Of a stretch of DNA of 61,417 nt, positions 36,430-45,282 are shown piece after piece. The stretch is taken from NCBI GenBank assembly GCA_020629035.1, contig JAHDEC010000022.1, forward strand, positions 4,238-65,654, in the 5' to 3' direction. The position numbers and the translations under genes were made by a program. Origin of the DNA: Saprospiraceae bacterium (GTDB lineage: Bacteria; Bacteroidota; Bacteroidia; Chitinophagales; Saprospiraceae). Within the stretch, counting starts at the first letter, position 1; each line of letters starts with the position of its first letter. Under the pieces are notes generated by a model. That model saw only the letters and a list, made by a program, of their open reading frames with translations, did no database searches and was not told the origin of the DNA.

Positions 36430-37815
36430 TTATGCTTTTTTCTTACGCTTTGTTTTAAAAAACTCAGTAAGTTCTTTTTCCTTCATGAAACCAAGATCTA
36501 AGAAAGTTGCTCGAACAAATTTCTTAATATCTTGATAGTCTTTTCCTCGCTTATCTATGTACACTTTCAACAAACGTTTAACGTAGCTCACACTGAGTTC
36601 CTTGATGCTTTGGTTAAAACGCTGGTTACTGAAGGTGTTTATGTATAAAGTGATGATTTTGTAAATGTCAAAGTAATCTGTGTAACTCTGCTCATCTAGA
36701 TTATTCAAAAACTTTCTTAAATACGAGAGAATCGTACTTCTTACGCAGAAATTCTCATCTGACCTTCCTTCATGCATATAGTAATAAGCATTAACTGCCT
36801 CGATAGCATCCTCATGCACGTATCCTTTTCCATGGACTATATCGATTAGGCCATAATACTCATCTATCGCAGTATTTACTTTTCTAGGAATCAATGCCGA
36901 AAGTCTTTTTTCTGCCACTGGATCAATTTCTAATTGTTCTTCCCAATGACTTCTTAGTACTTCAAAATACATACTACTGAAATCACTTATGTTTTTATCC
37001 ATGTTTTTAAATGCTGTCGCGTAGGCCTTTTTGCCATCAGCATCTAAATCAATGTATAGACCAAAAATGATCATCAACTCAAGCATCTCGCGCTGAGATT
37101 GTAGCGATTCATTTTGCAACATGGTCGTTATATAAGGTACCAAGGTTGCATTCTCTAATTTGTGATTGTATCTATACATCACAAAATGTTTTAATAAATC
37201 TAACTCTACTTTTAGCTCTGTAGGGTTTGAAGGAAACTCAGCTGTATAATAGTTTAAACTATGAAACTGCCTTCTATACTTAGTTAATCCAGTCCACCTT
37301 AATTTAAGGTCTCTAAATCTATGTAGTTTCTGCGTTTGTAAAAAAGTCTTTACTTGCTTATTTGTGAAGCTTTCGATGATATTGGTAATCCAGATATCAC
37401 TGCTTAAAGCAAAACCTATTTGCACGGCTTGACCGATTCTTAATTGAATTTGCTCAAAATTTGAAGACTGGCAAATAAACATTAAAATGTCCTTAAAGTG
37501 ATTTTGCGGTCTGTGATATTTTACTTTCTCTTCATCGATCTGGCCTCTCAATACTGAGTAACCAATTACTCTCGGAAGGTACAATCCCTCAAAATCATTT
37601 ACACAAATAGCCTTTTCCAAGCTCTCTAACTGGAGGGGATGATTGGCTGCAACCACCTCGTATAACTGGTGAATGCTTGGTTCGAATGCATCGATTAGGG
37701 CTTTGTACTCAACATCTCCCTCTTCTTCTAAATAAGTACTTAGAATTTCTGAATCCTGAATAGCCTTAGCAATGGCATCTAAATGTGTTTGGTAATTTGC
37801 GTGTAATGCTTCCAT
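36430..37815 (-). CDS. Conserved-looking cytoplasmic helical protein, unknown function
   Basis: A 461-residue protein with no signal peptide or membrane segment and no motif that I recognise. It is predicted to be almost entirely helical, with a lysine-rich C-terminus (TEFFKTKRKKKA). The regular spacing of paired helices (LDLLKHFVMYRYNHKLENATLVPYI and similar) suggests HEAT- or TPR-like superhelical structure, possibly a scaffold. It lies 6 bp upstream of the EI24 gene, so a functional link with that membrane protein is likely. Confidence 0.65.
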   Translation of the reverse strand: MEALHANYQTHLDAIAKAIQDSEILSTYLEEEGDVEYKALIDAFEPSIHQLYEVVAANHPLQLESLEKAICVNDFEGLYLPRVIGYSVLRGQIDEEKVKYHRPQNHFKDILMFICQSSNFEQIQLRIGQAVQIGFALSSDIWITNIIESFTNKQVKTFLQTQKLHRFRDLKLRWTGLTKYRRQFHSLNYYTAEFPSNPTELKVELDLLKHFVMYRYNHKLENATLVPYITTMLQNESLQSQREMLELMIIFGLYIDLDADGKKAYATAFKNMDKNISDFSSMYFEVLRSHWEEQLEIDPVAEKRLSALIPRKVNTAIDEYYGLIDIVHGKGYVHEDAIEAVNAYYYMHEGRSDENFCVRSTILSYLRKFLNNLDEQSYTDYFDIYKIITLYINTFSNQRFNQSIKELSVSYVKRLLKVYIDKRGKDYQDIKKFVRATFLDLGFMKEKELTEFFKTKRKKKA

Positions 37816-37829
37816 TTGATTGTAATATT

Positions 37830-37878
37830 TGCCTAAAATAAAATGAAACCCGGCTAGACATTTAAGCCTGGCCAGGTT
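37830..37878 (-). terminator. Probable Rho-independent terminator of rpsP
   Basis: On the minus strand an 8-bp stem (37878-37871 with 37854-37847, one G-T pair) with a 16-nt loop is followed by T-rich sequence. It lies between rpsP and the next minus-strand gene. Confidence 0.45.
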
Positions 37879-37927
37879 CGTTTATAATATAATATGTCTT
37901 GAAAGCTAATGCTTTCTAATATGCTTC

Positions 37928-38515
37928 TTACTCTTCTTCTTCAGCTTTAGCTTCTGCAACTGGTGCTTCTACTGCAGGTGTAGCTTCAGCTGTTGCTTCT
38001 ACTACTGGTGCTTCGGCAGATGCTTCTTCAGCTGCTCCTTCTTCACCAGCTGTTTCTCTAAATGCTTCTTGAGTCTCAGCAGCTACAGCTACTTTAGTAA
38101 CTTTCTTGATTTCTCCTGAAAGTTCTTTATAAAACTGTTCTTTCTTAAGTCTAGTTTCTTCGAATCTAGCCGCAATTTTTGCTTCTTTTGCATCAATCCA
38201 AGCATGATACATTTCCATTGCTTTCTCTTCAGTCATTGCTCCTTTGGCAACTCCTCTCATTAAATGTCTTCGGTAATAAACACCTTTAAATCTTAGCATT
38301 GCTCTAACTGTATCAGTCGGCTGTGCCCCGTTCTTTAACCAATCGAAAGCCTTATCTCTATCTATTTCGATAGTTGCTGGACTTGTCATTGGATTGTACG
38401 AACCTATTTTTTCGATAAATTTACCATCTCTTGGTGCTCTTGCATCTGCTATCACCACATGGTAGAAGGGTTGTTTTTTTCGACCTCTTCGGGCCAAACG
38501 TATTTTTACTGCCAT
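37928..38515 (-). CDS. rpsP: 30S ribosomal protein S16 with Ala/Glu-rich C-terminal extension
   Basis: A 195-residue protein. Residues 1-~80 are standard S16 ([41 protein letters not shown]). A helical extension follows (~81-150, [20 protein letters not shown]), and then a low-complexity tail of Ala, Glu, Val and Pro (~150-195). Long S16 tails are common in Bacteroidota. The usual partners rimM, trmD and rplS are absent; the gene appears monocistronic, with its own -7 box and terminator. Confidence 0.96.
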   Translation of the reverse strand: MAVKIRLARRGRKKQPFYHVVIADARAPRDGKFIEKIGSYNPMTSPATIEIDRDKAFDWLKNGAQPTDTVRAMLRFKGVYYRRHLMRGVAKGAMTEEKAMEMYHAWIDAKEAKIAARFEETRLKKEQFYKELSGEIKKVTKVAVAAETQEAFRETAGEEGAAEEASAEAPVVEATAEATPAVEAPVAEAKAEEEE

Positions 38516-38584
38516 TAATTAAAATTTATTTGGATAAAACCATACCTGACTACCTTGTCAACAAGCACCAGGATTTTAACTCTG

Positions 38585-38592
38585 CAAAAGTA
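38585..38592 (-). promoter_or_regulatory. -7 promoter box of rpsP (TACTTTTG)
   Basis: Exact TAnnTTTG on the minus strand, leaving a leader of roughly 65 nt before the rpsP start. The leader contains the short hairpin CTTG-TTGA-CAAG, whose role is unknown. Confidence 0.55.
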
Positions 38593-38705
38593 GTAAATTT
38601 CTAACTACAATTCTGATAAATTTTAATTTCTTTGTTGACTCGGAAAGTACAGCCAAAATATATAGTAAATTTAAGCTGTAAATCACCAAATCTGAAGCAA
38701 TTTTA

Positions 38706-41327
38706 ATGGCTAATAAAACAAAGAAGGTTACTCCTTTAATGCAACAATATTTCGATGTAAAATCGAAGCATCCAGATGCATTGCTATTATTTCGAGTTGG
38801 TGATTTCTATGAAACTTTCGGCGAAGATGCGATTAAATGCTCCAATGCATTAGGAATAGTATTAACGGCTAGAAATAATGGAGGAGAACCTATAGAACTA
38901 GCTGGCTTTCCGTATCACTCCCTGGATTTGTACCTACCCAAGTTAGTCAAATCAGGTTTTAGAGTCGCTATTTGTGAGCAATTGGAGAAACCTAGTAAGG
39001 AAAAGAAAATTGTTAAACGAGGAGTTACTGATGTGGTCACTCCAGGAGTCACCTTTAATGATACCATTCTTGATCACAAATCCAATAACTTTTTAGCGTC
39101 CATACACATGCATGATAAAGATCATTTTGGTATGGCCTTTATCGATATTTCTACAGGCGAGTTCTATATTTCTGAAGGTAATAAAGGGCTTTTAACCAAG
39201 CTTATACAGTCATATGAACCTACTGAAATTATCTACGCCAGAAATAAGAAAAAAGCATTATCATCGATTCTCGACCCTGAACTATACCAATACCCTTTGG
39301 ATGAATGGGTGTACGCCACGGACTATGCTATTGAAAAACTTTCTGATCATTTCAAAGTAAAAAACTTTAAGGGTTTCGGCATTGAAAAACTAAAAAGTGG
39401 ACAAATAGCAGCTGGAAGTATTTTACATTATTTGGCTAGTAATTATCAAGAACAGTTAAAACATGTAAGCAACATCCAGCGAATATCTAATGAGTCATTT
39501 ATATGGTTAGATCAGTTTACCATTCGAAATCTGGAGCTCATTTTTTCTCAACATCCTGGAGGCAAATCCCTTTTAGATATCATGGATCACACAAGATCAC
39601 CGATGGGTGCTCGAATGATGAAGAAATGGATCTTAATGCCATTGGTATCAAAACAGGCTATCATCTCTCGATTAGATATAGTTTCTTTTTTAATCCAAGA
39701 TGATACACTGAAGCTAGAGCTTAAAGAAATTCTGCAAAAACTTGGCGACCTAGAGCGTTATGCATCAAAGTTATCCATAGGCAGAATTAACCCTAAGGAA
39801 CTAGCTTCACTAGCCTACTCAATGGGGCTGGCTAACGAATTAGTAAGCTTAATAAAAAGCAAGAAACACAAAGCGCTATCTATTCAATCGGATAAGATGG
39901 TACCTTGTCAGGCTTTTATTGATAAAATAAGTGAGGCATTGGTTGATGAACCACCTGTCAATTTCAAAAAAGGTACGGTCATTAGAGATGGGTATCACAA
40001 AGAATTGGATGAGTATCGCAAATTAGTTGCAGATAGTAAATCTGTTTTGTTAGAAATACAACAAAAAGAAATGCTAGCAACTGGCATCACTAATTTGAAA
40101 ATTGGCTTCAATAATGTGTTCGGATATTACCTTGAAGTAACTAATAAATATAAGAACCAGGGTTTAGTACCCGAACACTGGATTCGAAAACAAACCTTGA
40201 CTGGAGCGGAGAGATACATATCTGAAGAGCTAAAGGAGGTCGAAGAAAAAATACTAAAGGCACAATCAAGTATTGATATTTTAGAAGAACAATTATATGC
40301 TGAGGTGCTTTCGTTTTGTCAGACGTATATAGAAAGTATGCTCAGCAATGCGAGTATTTTAGCTACCCTTGATTGCCTCTGCTCTTTTGCTCATTTGGCT
40401 GAAGTAAACAATTATTGTAGACCTGAGGTAAATGAAGGTGATGTTATTGATATTAAAGATGGTCGACATGCCGTTATTGAGTGTCAGTTAGAACATCGTA
40501 CAGCCTACATTGCCAATGATATCTATCTAGATAGCGATACTCAACAAATCATGATGATCACAGGGCCTAACATGTCTGGAAAGTCAGCTGTGCTCCGTCA
40601 GACTGCTCTAATTTGTTTAATGGCACAGATGGGTTCGTATGTTCCCGCTGCTTCAGCATCCTTGGGCATAATGGAGAAAATCTTTACTAGAGTCGGTGCC
40701 TCTGACAATATAAGCAGTGGTGAATCGACATTTATGGTGGAAATGAATGAAACTTCTAGCATTATGAATAACATGTGCAATCGGAGTTTAATCTTATTAG
40801 ATGAAATCGGCCGGGGTACTAGTACGTATGACGGCATATCTATTGCATGGTCTATTGCCGAGCATCTGCACCAGAGTAAAAAAATAAAACCTAAAACGCT
40901 CTTCGCCACTCACTACCATGAATTGAATGAGTTGGCCAATCGTTTTGAACGTATCAAGAATTTTCACATTTCTACTAAAGAAGTAGGAAACAAGGTGGTT
41001 TTTTTACGCAAATTAACAGCTGGAGGAAGCGAGCACAGTTTTGGAATCCATGTAGCTGAAATGGCCGGAATGCCGAGGAGTATAGTTTCTAGGGCCAATG
41101 TAATTTTAAGTTCATTAGAACAAAAGTCTATAAAAGGCGAGCAAAAAAATAGTGTTGCTAGTATTCCAGATAATCAGCAATACGAATTAAACATTTATGA
41201 ATCATTAGATCCTGAACAAAAAGCAATCATAGATGAATTGATGAAACTAAATATCAATGCTATGACGCCTCTTGACTGTATGATGAAACTATCTGAAATA
41301 AAAAAGATCCTGGAAGAACAAATCTAA
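38706..41327 (+). CDS. mutS: DNA mismatch repair protein MutS
   Basis: An 873-residue protein that recognises mismatches and starts repair. The mismatch-binding motif FRVGDFYETFGEDA (with the F-x-E wedge) is near the N-terminus. The connector, lever and clamp regions follow, then the ATPase: Walker A GPNMSGKSAVLRQ, ST(F/M)M-type NISSGESTFMVEM, Walker B LILLDEIGRGTSTYDG and FATHYHEL. A C-terminal helix-turn-helix (AIIDELMKLNINAMTPLDCMMKL) is present. The length is typical for MutS1. The last codons contain one arm of a hairpin that acts as terminator for the opposite strand. Confidence 0.97.
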   Translation: MANKTKKVTPLMQQYFDVKSKHPDALLLFRVGDFYETFGEDAIKCSNALGIVLTARNNGGEPIELAGFPYHSLDLYLPKLVKSGFRVAICEQLEKPSKEKKIVKRGVTDVVTPGVTFNDTILDHKSNNFLASIHMHDKDHFGMAFIDISTGEFYISEGNKGLLTKLIQSYEPTEIIYARNKKKALSSILDPELYQYPLDEWVYATDYAIEKLSDHFKVKNFKGFGIEKLKSGQIAAGSILHYLASNYQEQLKHVSNIQRISNESFIWLDQFTIRNLELIFSQHPGGKSLLDIMDHTRSPMGARMMKKWILMPLVSKQAIISRLDIVSFLIQDDTLKLELKEILQKLGDLERYASKLSIGRINPKELASLAYSMGLANELVSLIKSKKHKALSIQSDKMVPCQAFIDKISEALVDEPPVNFKKGTVIRDGYHKELDEYRKLVADSKSVLLEIQQKEMLATGITNLKIGFNNVFGYYLEVTNKYKNQGLVPEHWIRKQTLTGAERYISEELKEVEEKILKAQSSIDILEEQLYAEVLSFCQTYIESMLSNASILATLDCLCSFAHLAEVNNYCRPEVNEGDVIDIKDGRHAVIECQLEHRTAYIANDIYLDSDTQQIMMITGPNMSGKSAVLRQTALICLMAQMGSYVPAASASLGIMEKIFTRVGASDNISSGESTFMVEMNETSSIMNNMCNRSLILLDEIGRGTSTYDGISIAWSIAEHLHQSKKIKPKTLFATHYHELNELANRFERIKNFHISTKEVGNKVVFLRKLTAGGSEHSFGIHVAEMAGMPRSIVSRANVILSSLEQKSIKGEQKNSVASIPDNQQYELNIYESLDPEQKAIIDELMKLNINAMTPLDCMMKLSEIKKILEEQI

Positions 41328-41337
41328 CCAGGATCTT
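41299..41337 (-). terminator. Rho-independent terminator of the minus-strand gene, embedded in the 3' end of mutS
   Basis: A perfect 10-bp inverted repeat (AAGATCCTGG at 41304-41313, CCAGGATCTT at 41328-41337) with a 14-nt loop. Read on the minus strand it is followed by a run of six or seven T, so it ends transcription from the thioredoxin/SprB gene. On the plus strand there is no T-run. One arm is inside mutS coding sequence. Confidence 0.75.
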
Positions 41338-41357
41338 GACATTAACTTTCTCGTATT

Positions 41358-44300
41358 TTATTGCTTGATAATTCTTTCTGAAAAGGTACTTTCTTGGTTT
41401 GAAATTTTCAGCATATACAAACCAGCTGACCACTTTTCTGTGTCGATTGATAAATTCACCTTGCTAACAGTTTTTTGCTTAAATACCCGTTGACCTTGAA
41501 TATCAAAAATCTCTACAGTCCGTTCCATTGCATCAGTATTTTTTCCTTGTACGACAAGTAAATCACTTACTGGATTAGGAAATATTGATAAATCACTTAG
41601 TCCTAATTCATCCAAGCTACTTGGCAATTCGTTAATCACTTCGAAGGTCTGAGTAAATTCACAACCATTAGCATCTGTAATAATTACGGTATACTCACCT
41701 TCATTTAAGTTTGTAATATCTTCTGTAATTTCTCCATTACTCCATTCAAACTCATAAGGAGAGATACCACCAACAAAATCAATATCTATACTTCCAATAC
41801 CTTCGCTATCAAAATCATCTTCTATCGACGCACCCTGGATAAAGATTTCTGCAGGTTCTAGGATTTCGAAACTATTAGACCACTGGTTGTTTATCTGATC
41901 CGATAAGGTATATTCATACAAACCAGGAGCTAAATCTGTAATGGATACATCTTCTGATGTATATCCATTAGGGCCCGTCCAGTTTACTATATACTCTTCT
42001 ACTCCACCCATTATGGTTAATGAAATTGATCCATTATTTTCTCCATGACAGACCACATCAGTTGATTGCTCTTCTACAGTTAGAGGTAGAGGAACAAATA
42101 CATCAATATCCTCACATGATTGACTCTTTCCACATTCATTTTCAACCTCTAAGCAAACAGTATATACTCCACTTTCGCTATAAATAACCACAGGATTTTG
42201 GTCCAGTGAAGAAGTTCCATTTCCAAAGTCCCAAGTCCATCCAGATGGCGTTCCAGTAGACATATCTGTGAAGTTTACTGTTTCATAATTAGCGTCAGAA
42301 CTAAATAAACTTTGAGCATAATTGAAGTATTCACTAACGTTTATTTCGAACGATCCTTCGCATCCTTCATTAGTAATAAACGATGCAAAATAGGTACCCG
42401 CAGCGTTTACTTGTGGACCAAAATCTTCATCACTTACAATGCTTCCATCATCACTGGTCCATGCAATGGTGCTAATACCTTCATCCATCAAATGAGCTAC
42501 ATCCAAGGTTAAATCCAGATCTATACAATTCACTTCATAGCTTTCGGTGATCTCTACTTCAGGTATGGAATTAACCACTACACTTCCTTCAAGTGAAGTG
42601 GTACATCCTAAATCAGTTCTGAAATTGGCAACGTATAAACCACTAGCATCGGTCGTGATGCATGTTTCAGTTGAAATGATTACTCCGTCAGCATCCATCC
42701 ACTGAATTTCACCCGCAAACTCATTGTCGACACACCAAGTTGCTAGTTCGCCTTCACAAACTTCTGTGTCTCCAGAAATAGAAACATTATCCAAACTATT
42801 ATCCACAGATATATTTGCTTCCGAACTCGTTTCACAACCGTTGTCATTAACAGCATATAGTCTCACATCAGTTTCAATATTAAGAATGATACATTCTTGG
42901 TAAATGATAATGCCGTTAACTTCCCACTGGAAAGATGCACCTTCGCTGACATCAGCACATAAAGTAGTTTCATTGCCAGAACAAATAGCTAAATTTCCAT
43001 CTATACTAGCGGTAGGTTCCACAAAATTTTCTGTTACTTCAATAGTTTGAGAAGTAGAACAACCATTAGCCATATTTACAGCTTCAACTAAATATACTCC
43101 TGCTTTATCTACATCATAAACTAGATCATTTCCAAGTTCACTACCATCCACATCGTACCAAGTGTAGTTGTACTCGCCATCTCCTTCAACGGAAATCGTT
43201 GTTTCTCCGAAGTTACAGTTCAAAACATTAGAAACTTCAGCAGCAATAACAGGAACATCCTCATAAGCTGATACACTGACAGAACTAGTTTCTGAGCAGC
43301 CGCTAACATTATTAACAGCACTTAGTGTGTAATCTCCTGCTGCAGACACATTAATCGTAAGCATATCGCTTTCTCCCTCAATTAAACCATTACTGGTAGT
43401 CCATGTGTATGACTCATCTGCATTACCGGAAAGCGATACTCCCGTTAGTATCACCATTTCATTATCACAATTTAATTCATCAGGCGTTTCTATATCTATA
43501 GCTGGAGTTTCTAAATTTTGCTCCACGGTAATATCAAATTGTGATTCACAGCCTGATGTTTCATTTACAGCGGTGAATGTGTAGGTTCCGGGCTCGTCTA
43601 CCTCAATGGATAAACCGTTTGCATCCGCATCAATGACTCCATCTTGAGTGGTCCAAGTATAGCTTTCCACTCCGAGTGTATCCTCAGTGCTTGCTAATAA
43701 GCTAGCATTTTCTATTAAGCAGTTTATTATTTCATCATCTGAACTCGTCAATACTGGAGTAGCAACATTGGCCAAAACACTAAGCGTGTCGAAGGAGACA
43801 CAGCCGGATACCGTATCGATTACTTGCAAGATATAATCGCTTGGGCTATCTACATAAATGGTATCTTCAAATCCTACAACATCACCTTCTGCATTAGACC
43901 AAAAATATTTTACAGATGGACCACTAGACGACCCTAAAGTGGTTAATTCTGCGGTCAGAGCTAAGCATGTTAACGTGTCTTCATTATTGGCAGTTGAAAT
44001 CATAATATCTGGCCCCTCAACTTCTACATCTATTTCTTCAAAACAATTATTATCATCAACTATCTCCACTTCGTAGACGCCTTTCGCCAATCCAGTAAAT
44101 AGAGTTTCATCTGAAAATCCATCACCTATGCTGTAATACAAATCTCCGGTTCCACCTGATCCACTTAATTCTATTTCTCCTTCGTTTCCAACACAACCAG
44201 CGTCCATAACTGTTGCGCTTGCTTCGATAGACGGAGGATCCTCAATTTCATAAGTTTCTATTATTGAACAACCATTAGAGTTGTCAAACACTGTCACTGT

Positions 44301-45206
44301 ATACGTACCGGCTGTTAAATTCGAGGCTAGACCCGTTGAAGATCCATTACTCCATAAAAATGAATCATCAATAACATTTGAATTTACGCTGATTGCTCCA
44401 TCGGGATAACCCGGGCAAGAAGGTGCTTCAATATAATCCGGAATAGTAAAGAGGGTCGATGTCCCACCTTGGCCAACAGTAAAAGGCCCAACTTCTACTT
44501 CATAATTGTGATCATCCGTTAGCGTACAATAATAAGTACCTAATGGCAAATCCGTAGCTATAGGCCCAGAATCACCATTACTCCAATCATAATCAATATT
44601 TCCGTAACCATTAACCGATGTTAACTCAATAGATCCAACACCACCTATGCAAGGGATGTCATTAATCACGGCAGTTGCGTCCATTTGAAATGACCCAATC
44701 ATCCAATCAACCCAAGTGTTATATGATGCTTGACCCACATTGTATTTCTTTTTATTAGGTCCAACGGCGAAAAGCGTTGGATAAGCTGTCACACCATAAT
44801 TGCTTACAATGTTTAAGTTAGAACCTGTTAAATCAGCAATAGGATATTCTGTTCCTGTAACCCAGTCACCCTGGGTTCCACCTACACAACCTGAAGGCCC
44901 ATAAAGGCAGCTTGTATTTGTACTTCCATCTGATTCTAGAAAATAGACCATGATCTCATCAGTACCTGTTGGCCCATAATCTTCATACATATCTTCTAAG
45001 ATTCCGGTACTGTGATAACTCCAGCAGGGGCCACACCAAGTGGTTGAAAAATCAATAATGGCTCCTTTGCCACTTTCAAGTACGTCATAAAGATTATGTG
45101 ATATACCGTCAAGGTCTGTAACTGTCCAATCTGAAGCATTTGATTGGGCGTTAGATTGGCCACAAAAGAAAAAGAAAAGCAAAATAGGAAGTAAACGTTG
45201 CATCAT
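41358..45206 (-). CDS. T9SS cargo protein with N-terminal thioredoxin fold, SprB/Ig-like repeats and PKD domain
   Basis: A 1282-residue surface protein. The signal peptide ends about residue 21 (SNAQ). Residues ~25-175 are a TlpA/redoxin-like thioredoxin domain with an intact Cys58-Gly-Pro-Cys61 and a cis-Pro region (VTAYPTLFAV). Three SprB-like repeats (~180-400: GDSGPIATDLPLGTYYCTLTD and similar) are followed by about nine Ig-like modules of ~75-80 residues with paired cysteines, a PKD domain (~1010-1080: WTWDFGNGTS, VCLEVENECG), two more SprB repeats and a T9SS sorting domain (SIFPNPVSDLLVV, LYMLKISNQES). It would be a cell-surface protein with potential disulfide redox activity at its tip. 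A -7 box precedes it, and its terminator lies in mutS. Confidence 0.87.
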   Translation of the reverse strand: MMQRLLPILLFFFFCGQSNAQSNASDWTVTDLDGISHNLYDVLESGKGAIIDFSTTWCGPCWSYHSTGILEDMYEDYGPTGTDEIMVYFLESDGSTNTSCLYGPSGCVGGTQGDWVTGTEYPIADLTGSNLNIVSNYGVTAYPTLFAVGPNKKKYNVGQASYNTWVDWMIGSFQMDATAVINDIPCIGGVGSIELTSVNGYGNIDYDWSNGDSGPIATDLPLGTYYCTLTDDHNYEVEVGPFTVGQGGTSTLFTIPDYIEAPSCPGYPDGAISVNSNVIDDSFLWSNGSSTGLASNLTAGTYTVTVFDNSNGCSIIETYEIEDPPSIEASATVMDAGCVGNEGEIELSGSGGTGDLYYSIGDGFSDETLFTGLAKGVYEVEIVDDNNCFEEIDVEVEGPDIMISTANNEDTLTCLALTAELTTLGSSSGPSVKYFWSNAEGDVVGFEDTIYVDSPSDYILQVIDTVSGCVSFDTLSVLANVATPVLTSSDDEIINCLIENASLLASTEDTLGVESYTWTTQDGVIDADANGLSIEVDEPGTYTFTAVNETSGCESQFDITVEQNLETPAIDIETPDELNCDNEMVILTGVSLSGNADESYTWTTSNGLIEGESDMLTINVSAAGDYTLSAVNNVSGCSETSSVSVSAYEDVPVIAAEVSNVLNCNFGETTISVEGDGEYNYTWYDVDGSELGNDLVYDVDKAGVYLVEAVNMANGCSTSQTIEVTENFVEPTASIDGNLAICSGNETTLCADVSEGASFQWEVNGIIIYQECIILNIETDVRLYAVNDNGCETSSEANISVDNSLDNVSISGDTEVCEGELATWCVDNEFAGEIQWMDADGVIISTETCITTDASGLYVANFRTDLGCTTSLEGSVVVNSIPEVEITESYEVNCIDLDLTLDVAHLMDEGISTIAWTSDDGSIVSDEDFGPQVNAAGTYFASFITNEGCEGSFEINVSEYFNYAQSLFSSDANYETVNFTDMSTGTPSGWTWDFGNGTSSLDQNPVVIYSESGVYTVCLEVENECGKSQSCEDIDVFVPLPLTVEEQSTDVVCHGENNGSISLTIMGGVEEYIVNWTGPNGYTSEDVSITDLAPGLYEYTLSDQINNQWSNSFEILEPAEIFIQGASIEDDFDSEGIGSIDIDFVGGISPYEFEWSNGEITEDITNLNEGEYTVIITDANGCEFTQTFEVINELPSSLDELGLSDLSIFPNPVSDLLVVQGKNTDAMERTVEIFDIQGQRVFKQKTVSKVNLSIDTEKWSAGLYMLKISNQESTFSERIIKQ

Positions 45207-45261
45207 AGTTTTTTGGTTTTGTTATTTCAGCATTGAAAATATGGATATGCCTACTCAAAAC

Positions 45262-45269
45262 CAAATATA
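45262..45269 (-). promoter_or_regulatory. -7 promoter box (TATATTTG)
   Basis: Exact TAnnTTTG on the minus strand, about 55 nt upstream of the thioredoxin/SprB protein start, in the gap after the ffh stop. Confidence 0.55.
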
Positions 45270-45282
45270 ATACCAGTACATT

